From assembly GCA_002305635.1 (NCBI GenBank), contig DBPR01000006.1, positions 5,706 through 36,547 of the forward strand: a stretch of 30,842 bases of DNA, written 5' to 3'. A program made the position numbers and the translations under genes. Origin of the DNA: Anaerolineaceae bacterium UBA1415. GTDB lineage: Bacteria; Chloroflexota; Anaerolineae; Anaerolineales; Anaerolineaceae. Positions 15,901 through 23,415 of the stretch are shown piece after piece (positions within the stretch are counted from its first letter, which is position 1; each line of letters begins with the position of its first letter). The notes below the pieces were generated by a model. It ran no database searches, was not told where the DNA came from, and saw only the letters and a list, made by a program, of their open reading frames with translations.

Positions 15901-15945
15901 ATAATAACATCTTTCATTAACGCTTAACTTGTTAACAATTGTAAC
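15901..15945 (-). promoter_or_regulatory. possible autoregulated promoter of the phoB-like operon
   Basis: TATTAT (15901-15906, minus strand) could be the -10, 27 bp before the ATG. The -35 position has no consensus but is covered by direct TTAAC repeats on the plus strand at 15917, 15924 and 15932, plus TGTAAC at 15940. Activated OmpR/PhoB promoters often replace the -35 with such repeats. Spacing here is 7-8 bp rather than 11, so the reading is tentative. Confidence 0.35.
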
Positions 15946-16105
15946 TTATTGTGGCCAGAATCCAAATATTAAATGATTTTATAACCAAAACTTTACCTGG
16001 ATTTAAGATTTCACACCAATCCCGTCTTCTACGACCTAATCCAGCCTTCCAACGAAACAAAGCTTCGGCAATACCTGCGGACAATTTCAATTTGCGTATT
16101 GGGAA

Positions 16106-16114
16106 TGGTAAAAT
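16106..16114 (+). promoter_or_regulatory. extended -10 of sufS, possibly leaderless
   Basis: TGGTAAAAT is an extended -10 ending 9 bp before the sufS ATG. No Shine-Dalgarno is present, so the transcript may start at or next to the ATG. Confidence 0.4.
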
Positions 16115-16123
16115 CAAGCCACT

Positions 16124-17347
16124 ATGAGCAAAAGTATTCTTAGCGCAAGGGAAGATTTCCCGATCCTTTCCCAGACCATCAACGACCTGCCCCTGGTCTA
16201 CCTTGACAATGCCGCCACGACCCAAAAACCACAGGCTGTCATTGACGCGATCAGCGATTATTATCGCACCAGCAACGCCAATATCCATCGCGGCAACCAC
16301 AGCCTGGCGATCCAGGCAACCCAGGCCTATGAGAATGTGCGTAAGAAGGTGGCCGCGTACATCAACGCGGCATCTGCGGAGGAAATCATTTTTACGCGCG
16401 GCACAACCGAAGCGATCAACCTGGTCGCTTACAGTTTTGGAGAGGCTTTCGTCCAGCCGGGCGATGAGATCATCGTCAGCCAGCTGGAGCACCACAGCAA
16501 TTACGTCCCCTGGCATCTGATGTGCCAACGCCGCGGCGCCACCTTCCGTGTGATCCCTTTCGATGAAAATGGTGAGCTTGACCTGCTGGCTCTTCAGCAG
16601 CTTGTCAATAAGAGAACCCGGTTGCTGGCGGTCAATCAGGTCTCCAATTCACTTGGGACGGTCAACCCGATCGGGCAAATTGTGAAAATGGCGCACGAGG
16701 CCAATGTGCCGGTGCTTGTGGACGGCGCGCAGGCTGTTCAGCACACGGTACATGACGTTCAGGCCATGGACGCCGATTTCTACGCCTTCTCCGGGCACAA
16801 AATGTACGCACCTATGGGCGTTGGCGTGCTCTACGCAAAACGCAAATGGCTCGAAAAGCTGCCCCCCTTCTTATCAGGTGGAGAAATGATCGACCAGGTC
16901 ACGCCTGAAAAAGTGACCTTTAACGTTTTGCCCTACAAGTTCGAAGCCGGCACGCCCAACGTTGCCGATGTGATCGGGCTCGGAGCCGCCATTGACTACC
17001 TCAACCAGTTCGATTTTGCTGAACTGGAAGCCTATGAAGACGAGCTGCTCGAATACGGACTGGGCTTATTGAGCGAGATCCCGGGTTTAAAGGTCTACGG
17101 CAATCCCAAAAAACGCTCCGCCATCCTGCCCTTCAATGTAGAAGGGATTCAGCACTACGACATGGGCATTTTGCTTGACAGCAAGGGCATCGCTGTGCGC
17201 ACCGGACAGCACTGCACCCAACCGGTGATGGACGCGCTGCATATCACCGGCACAGTGCGCGCCTCTCTGGCGCTTTATAACAATCACGCCGATCTCGAAG
17301 CGCTCGCCCGCGGCGTCGCGCGTGTTATCCGTTTGTTAAAGAGGTAA
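16124..17347 (+). CDS. sufS: SufS-type cysteine desulfurase
   Basis: A 407-residue PLP enzyme that takes sulfur from cysteine as a persulfide for Fe-S cluster assembly. LVYLDNAATTQKP (residues 24-36) is the class V aminotransferase N-terminus. HHSNYVPW (123-130) stacks on PLP. VLVDGAQAVQH holds Asp200, and SGHKMYAPMGVGVLY holds the Schiff-base Lys226. RTGQHCTQP (359-367) places the catalytic Cys364 in the short loop of the SufS group rather than the IscS group. Length is typical. sufE begins 1 bp after its stop, giving the usual desulfurase-acceptor pair. The rest of the suf genes (B, C, D) are not in the window. It is divergent from the phoB-like operon. Confidence 0.96.
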   Translation: MSKSILSAREDFPILSQTINDLPLVYLDNAATTQKPQAVIDAISDYYRTSNANIHRGNHSLAIQATQAYENVRKKVAAYINAASAEEIIFTRGTTEAINLVAYSFGEAFVQPGDEIIVSQLEHHSNYVPWHLMCQRRGATFRVIPFDENGELDLLALQQLVNKRTRLLAVNQVSNSLGTVNPIGQIVKMAHEANVPVLVDGAQAVQHTVHDVQAMDADFYAFSGHKMYAPMGVGVLYAKRKWLEKLPPFLSGGEMIDQVTPEKVTFNVLPYKFEAGTPNVADVIGLGAAIDYLNQFDFAELEAYEDELLEYGLGLLSEIPGLKVYGNPKKRSAILPFNVEGIQHYDMGILLDSKGIAVRTGQHCTQPVMDALHITGTVRASLALYNNHADLEALARGVARVIRLLKR

Positions 17348-17348
17348 T

Positions 17349-17774
17349 ATGAACCAAGAACAATCCCTGGCTGAAATTGAACGATCGCTGATCGAGGACT
17401 TTGACCTGCTTGAGGGCGTGGAAGAAAAGATCGAATATCTGGTAGATTTGGGCCACGAAATGCCAAAGATGGACCCTGCGCTCAAGACGGATGAGCGACT
17501 GGTCAAGGGCTGTCAGTCCAGTGTTTGGTTTGATATCCATTGCGAAAACGGCCTGATGCGCTTCAGCGCCGACAGCGATTCGCTGGTCGTAAAGGGCCTG
17601 GTGGCGATTTTGGACAAATTGCTCAATGGTCAGGCAGCGGAAGAGGTTCTGCGGATGGACCTGAGCCTGTTTGAGAGGCTTGGCCTGTGGCATCATATCT
17701 CGTCCCAGCGAAGCAACGGTCTGGCCGCCATGATGGGCCACCTCAAGCAAGCCGCGGTGGAGTGTTTGGGCTAA
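17349..17774 (+). CDS. sufE: SufE sulfur acceptor protein
   Basis: A 141-residue SufE. YLVDLGHEMPKMDPALKTDE (30-49) is the family stretch and LVKGCQSSVW (51-60) carries the persulfide acceptor Cys55. It receives sulfur from Cys364 of SufS and raises its turnover. The ATG follows the sufS stop by one base; AGAGGT just upstream is the ribosome site. It is convergent with the MFS gene. Confidence 0.95.
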   Translation: MNQEQSLAEIERSLIEDFDLLEGVEEKIEYLVDLGHEMPKMDPALKTDERLVKGCQSSVWFDIHCENGLMRFSADSDSLVVKGLVAILDKLLNGQAAEEVLRMDLSLFERLGLWHHISSQRSNGLAAMMGHLKQAAVECLG

Positions 17775-17784
17775 TAGCCCGTAG

Positions 17785-17837
17785 GTCGGGTTCCTCAGCC
17801 AGCCCTTGGGCTCTTTTCCCAACGGATTGAACCCGAC
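17785..17837. terminator. nested inverted repeats between convergent sufE and MFS genes
   Basis: GTCGGGTTC (17785-17793) pairs with GAACCCGAC (17829-17837) over 9 bp. Inside it AGCCC-TT-GGGCT (17801-17812) is followed by CTTTT. It may end transcription from both sides. The GTAGGTCGGGTT/AACCCGAC form is also like short intergenic REP elements of many bacteria. Confidence 0.5.
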
Positions 17838-17844
17838 ATATTTG

Positions 17845-19029
17845 CTAATTGGATTGAATACGTCGTTTCCCAACAGAAATCGTCAGGATCAGGAGCACAT
17901 AAAGGAGCGCGACGAGCAATAACGCCTGTCTGATCCCGGTCAGGTCTGCCACCAATCCCAGCAAAAAAGGCAGTGACAAAATCGCGACCCCGCTGGCGAG
18001 GATCGAGCCTGACCCTGCGGCGGCCTTCAGCGAGCCGGCAACCTCGTAAAGCAGGGTGATAATGCTGGCATAAAGATTCGCCACGCCCAGGCCAGCCAGA
18101 AACAGGCCGATCACAGACAAAGTTTGGGTATGGCTGAGCCAAAAAATGGAAAAGCCAAGGATTCCAGTAAGAATTGATGCGCCCAGGATCTGAAATCGCG
18201 AGACACGCGTCATCAGCCTGGCTCCGGCGAAACGACCGATCACCATGCCTGCCAGAAAGAGGCTGACGAGTTTGGTGGCGCTGTCTTTGGGGATGCTGAC
18301 CCGCGCCTGCAGGTATTCTGCGCCCCAATAAATGAGACAAAACTCGATCGAGACAGAAATGACCAGTGCCGCCCAGAAGATCCAATAGATGGCGGGCAAG
18401 CGGCCTTGCTCCTCTTGCTGTTCCTCGTCGTGAGCCTCGCCTTTTTTCGGAAATTCCGGGGAGAGCAGGACCCACAGTCCGATCAGGGATGACAAACCCG
18501 TAACCAGATAGACCGCTGGCCGCCACGTGATCAACATTCCGCCAAAAAAGCCGACCGCGATGGGCGCCAGGGTGGAAAAGATGGAGGCAAGCGTGTTCGC
18601 CTCCGAAACGCCAACCGTGCTGTGCGCACCCATCTCCGCCTGCAAGATCAGCGGGTAAACTGCCAGGATCAGCGCTCCAAAAGCTCCCATGAAGAACAGA
18701 CCTGGCAGCGTCAGCGCTGAGCTTTTTCCGAGGACCAGGAGCAAACTACCCAAGCCCATCCCGATGCCGCCAATGGCCAGTGCCTGCCAGTCTGCCAGGC
18801 TTCTGAGCAGTTTTTTCCCAAACAACCCGACCATCACCATCCCCAACGCGAGGGCTGAGGTGTGCAGGCCGATCTCGGTATATGAAAAACCAAGCTCATC
18901 GCTGAGATAATTGACTGACGGGCCGACCACGTTGAGACAATAGGCAAAAAAGGTCAGCAACAGGTATGCCAGCCAAACCTTTTTGCCTCTTCTGATCGTG
19001 TTCTGGTCTTGTTTTGGTTCGTTCATCAT
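17845..19029 (-). CDS. MFS transporter (fucose/sugar-permease-like)
   Basis: A 394-residue protein with about 12 hydrophobic spans, split by a charged central loop (PEFPKKGEAHDEEQQEEQGR, about residues 194-213). YLLLTFFAYCLNVVGPSVNYL opens the first helix. FFAYCLNVVGPSVNYLSDELGFSY and the loop MVGLFGKKLLRSLADWQAL (helix 2-3) are typical of the major facilitator fold, and FLAGMVIGRFAGARLMTRVSRF (about 255-276) is the matching signature of the second half. The ATG (either of two adjacent) lies 20 bp after the first peptidase paralogue stop, with GGAAAGAG upstream, so it is probably the last gene of the peptidase operon. The substrate cannot be read; sugars, drugs or peptides are possible. Confidence 0.85.
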   Translation of the reverse strand: MMNEPKQDQNTIRRGKKVWLAYLLLTFFAYCLNVVGPSVNYLSDELGFSYTEIGLHTSALALGMVMVGLFGKKLLRSLADWQALAIGGIGMGLGSLLLVLGKSSALTLPGLFFMGAFGALILAVYPLILQAEMGAHSTVGVSEANTLASIFSTLAPIAVGFFGGMLITWRPAVYLVTGLSSLIGLWVLLSPEFPKKGEAHDEEQQEEQGRLPAIYWIFWAALVISVSIEFCLIYWGAEYLQARVSIPKDSATKLVSLFLAGMVIGRFAGARLMTRVSRFQILGASILTGILGFSIFWLSHTQTLSVIGLFLAGLGVANLYASIITLLYEVAGSLKAAAGSGSILASGVAILSLPFLLGLVADLTGIRQALLLVALLYVLLILTISVGKRRIQSN

Positions 19030-19049
19030 CTCTTTCCGATCTGGCTGCC

Positions 19050-20411
19050 TCAGGGAACGGTCACACCCAGGTTGTTGAGCTCATTGATCGCGACCCACCA
19101 GTCAGGGTGCCAGACCAAAGCCTGTTTGAAGCTTTCAATGGCCTGTTCGCGCAGGCCAAGTTTGACCTCCGCGCGTCCTTTCCAGACCCAGGTTTCCGGC
19201 AAAGCCGGTTCTTCGGCGCGTTTTAGTTGTTGATCCGCCAGGTTATAGAGATCCTGATAGCGCATCATGTAATAGTAAGAATAGTAGGGGCCGGTCTGAT
19301 ACCAGAGCATGCGCCAGGGGCGTTCCTCCTCCGGCAGGGTGGCATAGATTTTGAAAGCCTCATCAAAAGAATCCGCAGCGCCCCAGTAGTCATTCATTTC
19401 GACCAAAATTGAGCCGCGACTGTACCAGGCAAAGAATAATTCGCGCTCTTTTTGCTCATAGAGACGGGCGTTGACCTTATCCAGCGTGTATTGTTTGTTG
19501 TACTCCGCGTCCATCTGCGGGCCAAGGATGTCGTAAACTTCCTGGGCGCGGTCATTTGGGAAAACGACCAGATAAATGAAGTCAAACTGCGCCCACCACA
19601 TTTCAAGATCGTCATAGCCCAGTTTGGTCAAACCCAGATAAGTATCGGGGATGGTAACTTCCCGATTGACATCGTCGTAACCGACGATCAAACCGTAATG
19701 GCCCATCCAACCCTCGGAGCGGTTGACGTAGCCTCGCTCGAACACGACCGGAAAACCAGCCGCAACCAGTTTCCTGACCAGGTCAATGTCACCGCCGTAG
19801 CGCACAATGCCATTCAGCTGGGTTTGGGTCTGCACAAAGTCAAGCATCTCATAGGGCATGACATTGCGATCTTTGATATAGGGTTTCAGCACTTTTTCCG
19901 TATCGGTCTGGTCGCCTTCCCAACCCCAGTAATTAAGGATCATTGAAAGGTTCGCGGGCCCGCAGTTATTGGCTTTTTGGTATTCCACATCAATACCCTC
20001 GATCAAAACATCCCTGGGAAGTGGCGTTGGAATGGGGGTATTGGTCGGGATAATGGTTGGGGTAGCCGTAAACTCCAACGTGGGCGTTTCTGTAACTGGC
20101 TCCTGCGGGGTCGGCGTCATGGTCGCGGTTGGGGCCATCGCCGTCAGCGTCTGGATCGCGTATTCTTCGCTGTTCTCGTTTTCCACCGGCACGAAAACGT
20201 CTTTCCCCGGAGGGTTAAAGAAGTAAAATATGCGCGCCCGGGCATTGCCGAGATGAAAGGCCGCCCGATCATGAATTGAGGGGATCTGATAAACAGCCAC
20301 GGCTGCTAATATCATGAGGGCAAAGGTCATCAGCCAAACCCATGGCTTTTTCCAAAATGATTTCGGGGCAAGTTTCCTGCGAAACGCCTCCGTATTTTTA
20401 TTTCTATTCAT
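19050..20411 (-). CDS. membrane-anchored C39-like peptidase with TPR tail, paralogue 3 of 3
   Basis: The frame opens at 20420, giving 456 residues; an ATG three codons in (20411) is more likely. In the longer numbering there is a basic N-terminus, a membrane helix (26-44), a juxtamembrane segment (YQIPSIHDRAAF, FYFFNPPGKDVF), a Thr/Pro-rich linker (95-135), a C39-like cysteine peptidase domain (140-290), and TPR-like helical repeats (330-456). NNCGPANL places the nucleophile Cys153, GWMGHYGLIVGYDD His241, and IPDT Asp259, so the triad looks intact. With Lys/Arg-rich residues inside, the peptidase faces outward. There is no Shine-Dalgarno; TATAAT (20419-20424) ends 7 bp before the inner ATG. 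It shares its plan with the two upstream neighbours, so it arose by tandem duplication. The substrate is unknown. Confidence 0.85.
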   Translation of the reverse strand: MNRNKNTEAFRRKLAPKSFWKKPWVWLMTFALMILAAVAVYQIPSIHDRAAFHLGNARARIFYFFNPPGKDVFVPVENENSEEYAIQTLTAMAPTATMTPTPQEPVTETPTLEFTATPTIIPTNTPIPTPLPRDVLIEGIDVEYQKANNCGPANLSMILNYWGWEGDQTDTEKVLKPYIKDRNVMPYEMLDFVQTQTQLNGIVRYGGDIDLVRKLVAAGFPVVFERGYVNRSEGWMGHYGLIVGYDDVNREVTIPDTYLGLTKLGYDDLEMWWAQFDFIYLVVFPNDRAQEVYDILGPQMDAEYNKQYTLDKVNARLYEQKERELFFAWYSRGSILVEMNDYWGAADSFDEAFKIYATLPEEERPWRMLWYQTGPYYSYYYMMRYQDLYNLADQQLKRAEEPALPETWVWKGRAEVKLGLREQAIESFKQALVWHPDWWVAINELNNLGVTVP

Positions 20412-20438
20412 TTCTTGCATTATAACTGTTTCAGAAAA

Positions 20439-21761
20439 TCAGGATTCTGCCTCCGCAAGCCCCTGAATTGCCAGATCCCAGTTGGGATAAAACTCGAGCG
20501 CCTTGTTGAAATAACGCACCGCAGTAGCCTTATCGCCCAACATGAGTGCTGATTGCCCTCCCCAATACCAGGTTTCGGGCAAAGCTGGCACCGTCATCGG
20601 GTTCAGGTTGTTGATCGTTTGCTCCGCCAGATTGAAGACATCCTGATAGCGGCCGGTATAGTAATAAGCCAGGTAAGGGCCGGTCTGATACCAGGTGATG
20701 CGCCAGGGGCGCTCACCCGCGTCGAGCTGACTATACAAGGTGAAAGCCTGGTCATAGGCCTGAGCCGCGTCAGGGTATTGCCCCAGTTCGACCAAAACCG
20801 AACCTTTGCTGTAAAGCGCGAAGAAGAGGTCCTGCCCGCTCACCTGCCCGATGCGGGTATCGAGTTTCGCCAGCGTGTTGAGCAGGTTCGTGCGCGGATC
20901 AGCCTCTGACCCAAGCAAAGCCAACACTTCGCTCTCGCGCTCAGCGGGATAGAGCACCAGGTACAGGCCGTCAAAATGAGCCCAGTCCTTTTCGAGCTCG
21001 GCATAGCCCAAGCTCATCAGTCCCAGCAGCGTATCTGGGATCTGCACGCTTTGGGTGGCGTCATCGTAAGCGGTGATGATGCTGTAATGCCCCATCCAGC
21101 CGTCTTCGTTATCGGTGTGACCGCGTTCGAGCAGAACAGGGAAACCAGCCGAGAGCAGGCGTTTGATCATTTCCACATCGCCGCCATAACGCACAGCGCC
21201 ACGCAGGTTGGTGTTTGCTTCGGCATAAACACGCATTTCCTGCAGCATGACATTGCGATCATCAGCATGGGTTTTGAGCCCCTCCGCGGTCACTTTTTGG
21301 TTGCTTTGCCAACCCCAGAACGTGATGTTCATCGCAAGGTTGGCAGGGCCGCAGTTGTTCATGGTCTGATATTCCAACCCCATTCCCTCCAAAGCAAAGC
21401 TGGCCGGAACGATAATGGGCGTTGGTTCAGGGGTGACTTCGGCAGCTTCCGGCGTGCTCTCGACGACCGCCGCAGTGGGCGGAATCTGGGTGGCGGTAGG
21501 CGCCATCGCCGTGAGCGTCGCGATCACATCCGCGCTGACCGTCCCCTGCTGCACGGGGCCAAACACGTTTTCGGTGGGCGGATTGAGGCGATAATAAATT
21601 TTGGAATAAAGATTACGCGCGCGTGTTCCAACAGCGGGGATCTGCAGCAAGGCGAATCCTAACAAGACCAATCCCAGTAAAATTACCAGGTAAGTCCAGG
21701 GCTTGCGCCAGATGGAGACATGCCGAATTTCTTTTTTCATTTCTTCAGTCGCTTTTGACAT
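20439..21761 (-). CDS. membrane-anchored C39-like peptidase with TPR tail, paralogue 2 of 3
   Basis: A 440-residue paralogue. It has a membrane helix at 24-42, juxtamembrane ALLQIPAVGTRARNLYSKIY, then LTAMAPTATQIPPTAAVVES starting a Pro/Thr/Glu linker (83-118). The C39-like domain has NNCGPANL with Cys137, WMGHYSIITAYDD with His225, and IPDT with Asp243. TPR-like repeats follow (KGSVLVELGQYPDAAQAYDQAFTLY, then SALMLGDKATAVRYFNKALEFYPNW). The block ERPWRITWYQTGPYLAYYYTGRYQDVF is close to the same block in its neighbours, so the tail is under constraint. AGAGATAG precedes the ATG. It is 25 bp downstream of paralogue 1 and 27 bp upstream of paralogue 3. Confidence 0.86.
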   Translation of the reverse strand: MSKATEEMKKEIRHVSIWRKPWTYLVILLGLVLLGFALLQIPAVGTRARNLYSKIYYRLNPPTENVFGPVQQGTVSADVIATLTAMAPTATQIPPTAAVVESTPEAAEVTPEPTPIIVPASFALEGMGLEYQTMNNCGPANLAMNITFWGWQSNQKVTAEGLKTHADDRNVMLQEMRVYAEANTNLRGAVRYGGDVEMIKRLLSAGFPVLLERGHTDNEDGWMGHYSIITAYDDATQSVQIPDTLLGLMSLGYAELEKDWAHFDGLYLVLYPAERESEVLALLGSEADPRTNLLNTLAKLDTRIGQVSGQDLFFALYSKGSVLVELGQYPDAAQAYDQAFTLYSQLDAGERPWRITWYQTGPYLAYYYTGRYQDVFNLAEQTINNLNPMTVPALPETWYWGGQSALMLGDKATAVRYFNKALEFYPNWDLAIQGLAEAES

Positions 21762-21786
21762 ATCTATCTCTTTACAATTTTAAATA

Positions 21787-23187
21787 TTAAGGGGTAACGC
21801 CGAGCTTTTCAAGCTCAGCCAGCGCGGGAGCCCATCCGGGGTGCCATTGCAGGGCTCGCTTGAAGTCGAAAATGGCAGTGTTGGTGTTGCCGAGAGCCAC
21901 GTTGGCGCGCCCACTCCACAGGAAAGTTTCGGGCAGGGCCGGGGTGTTGGCGTCTTTGATGGTTTTGTAGGTGATGCTGACCACGTCCTTGTAGCGTCCG
22001 GTATAGTAGTAAGCCTCGTAGGGCCCGACCTGATACCAAAGCATGCGCCAGGGGCGGTCATCGACGGGCAGCCAGCCGTAAACAGCGAAAGCCTGGTCAA
22101 AGGCAGCCGCGGCGTCGACATACTGCTTTTTCATGACCAACAGCTCACCGAGACTGTAATACGCGAAATATTGCTCCGAGCGGTCAGCAGTCTCAGCGCG
22201 TTCCTGGAATTTTTCAAGCGTGTGGTCGAGGTTGTAGTCCGCGTCTGCATCCGCGCCAAGGACAGACAAAACAATCTCCCGCTCCTCAGGAGGAAAGACC
22301 ACCAGATAAGTGCCGTGGAACTCGTCCCAAACCCGCTGGAACTCATCGTATTTCAACCAGATATTGCCGTTGAAGGTATCGGGGATGTGAACCGCGCCTT
22401 GTGCATCGTCATAGCCATCGACAATACCGTAGTGCCCCATCCAGCCGTCGTCGCGATTGACGTACCCGCGCTGAGCCAGAACGGGATATCCCTCCGCGAC
22501 CAGCTTTTTGAGCAGATCGATATCTCCGCCCAGCCGCAGAATGGCGTCCAGGTCGGTATGGCCCTTAACATATTCAAGCAGTTCGGAGGGCGAAACGTTC
22601 AGATCCTGCAAAACGGGTTTGACAACCGCTTCGACGTCTTCCTGAATGCCTTCCCAGCCCCAGTAACGAAGATTCAGCACCAGATTGGCCGGGCCGCAGC
22701 TGTTAAAGCGCTGGTATTCCTGCACAATGCCTTCTAATTGAACAGCGGCAGGGATCGCGGTCGACAGTGGTGTGGCCGCGGCTGGATCAGCGACTTGCTG
22801 GGTTAAGGTAACCACAGGCGTAGGCTCCATTGTTGGCGTGAGCGTTGCTGTTGGCGCGAAAGCGGTCAGGGTCGCCATGACCTGAGCGTCCATGGTCGTT
22901 TCGCCCGAGATCTCAAATTCTGATTTTGCGGGAGGGCGCAGGAAATAAAAAACCTTCGAGCGCAGCGTGGTAACGTAAAAATACGCCCGGTCGTGAATGG
23001 CGGGGATCTGGTAGAGCGCAAGAAGGATCACGATCAAAGCCGCAATGACACCAAGAGCGATCAGCAGCCCCCGCCCTCGCCGCTTTTTGGTATTGGGCTG
23101 AGAGATGCCCTCTCCCTTTTCCTCTTTTTCTGGTTCCAGATCTCTATTTCTATCTCCAGGATCGTCCTGTGTTGTTTGTTTCGTCAT
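21787..23187 (-). CDS. membrane-anchored C39-like peptidase with TPR tail, paralogue 1 of 3
   Basis: The frame is open from 23223, but the ATG at 23187 gives a plausible N-terminus (MTKQTTQDD) and 466 residues. A charged, Glu/Lys/Arg-rich cytoplasmic tail (about 1-40) is longer than in the paralogues. A membrane helix (about 41-60) precedes YQIPAIHDRAYFY and the linker ATLTAFAPTATLTPTMEPT. The C39-like domain has NSCGPANL with Cys164, WMGHYGIVDGYDD with His252, and IPDT with Asp270. TPR-like repeats end the protein (GRANVALGNTNTAIFDFKRA). There is no Shine-Dalgarno; a TATAAT ends 10 bp before the ATG, so it may be leaderless. It is the first gene of the peptidase-MFS operon. Confidence 0.86.
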   Translation of the reverse strand: MTKQTTQDDPGDRNRDLEPEKEEKGEGISQPNTKKRRGRGLLIALGVIAALIVILLALYQIPAIHDRAYFYVTTLRSKVFYFLRPPAKSEFEISGETTMDAQVMATLTAFAPTATLTPTMEPTPVVTLTQQVADPAAATPLSTAIPAAVQLEGIVQEYQRFNSCGPANLVLNLRYWGWEGIQEDVEAVVKPVLQDLNVSPSELLEYVKGHTDLDAILRLGGDIDLLKKLVAEGYPVLAQRGYVNRDDGWMGHYGIVDGYDDAQGAVHIPDTFNGNIWLKYDEFQRVWDEFHGTYLVVFPPEEREIVLSVLGADADADYNLDHTLEKFQERAETADRSEQYFAYYSLGELLVMKKQYVDAAAAFDQAFAVYGWLPVDDRPWRMLWYQVGPYEAYYYTGRYKDVVSITYKTIKDANTPALPETFLWSGRANVALGNTNTAIFDFKRALQWHPGWAPALAELEKLGVTP

Positions 23188-23197
23188 GATGTTTCGG

Positions 23198-23203
23198 ATT
23201 ATA
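23198..23203 (-). promoter_or_regulatory. -10 hexamer of the peptidase operon
   Basis: A perfect TATAAT on the minus strand, 10 bp before the ATG at 23187. The -35 region has no TTGACA-like match but is covered by the repeat at 23217-23239, as in activator- or sigma-dependent promoters. Confidence 0.45.
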
Positions 23204-23216
23204 ACGCAAACTACCC

Positions 23217-23239
23217 GCTGCATGTGCAGGCTGCATGTA
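23217..23239. promoter_or_regulatory. direct repeat GCTGCATGT, possible operator
   Basis: GCTGCATGT occurs at 23217-23225 and 23230-23238, 13 bp apart. It sits 14 bp upstream of the -10 of the peptidase operon, the place expected for an activator or repressor site. Confidence 0.35.
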
Positions 23240-23311
23240 CCCCTCTATTTCCGTGATTGGTTATTAAGCAGAAGTTTAGGAAACATGGTCTATCGCGAAT
23301 CTGGCAGTTGG

Positions 23312-23370
23312 ACGTCGGACTGAGAAACGTCGGTTGATATGTGATGGTATACCATTAACGTCGGATTGAG
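23312..23370. repeat. three ACGTCGG-type direct repeats with a central palindrome
   Basis: ACGTCGGACTGAG (23312), ACGTCGGTTGATA (23327) and ACGTCGGATTGAG (23358) are related copies at 15 and 31 bp spacing. A perfect palindrome ATGGTATACCAT (23344-23355) lies between the second and third. Confidence 0.5.
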
Positions 23371-23398
23371 AGATAAATGTGATAAACATTTATCTCTC
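23368..23398. repeat. perfect 12-bp stem hairpin in the anti-sigma/peptidase spacer
   Basis: GAGAGATAAATG and CATTTATCTCTC flank a 7-nt TGATAAA loop. It is 18 bp past the anti-sigma stop. No T-run follows on either strand, so it is not a standard terminator, though it could stabilise an mRNA end or bind a protein. Confidence 0.7.
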
Positions 23399-23415
23399 GA
23401 TCACGACCTTGTATT

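Noticed and set aside
15917..15945. Canonical PhoB box
   Set aside because: Repeat spacing is 7-8 bp, not the 11-bp of E. coli Pho boxes; kept only as a tentative regulatory site.
15932..16528. A 198-codon minus-strand frame opposite the start of sufS
   Set aside because: It overlaps the conserved N-terminal sufS coding region, lacks any recognisable domain, and has no good ribosome site. It is an antisense shadow.
21841..22737. A 298-codon plus-strand frame inside peptidase paralogue 1
   Set aside because: The opposite strand encodes the full C39/TPR protein with intact motifs. The frame reflects codon bias.
23368..23398. Hairpin as an intrinsic terminator of the anti-sigma gene
   Set aside because: No T-run follows on either strand.
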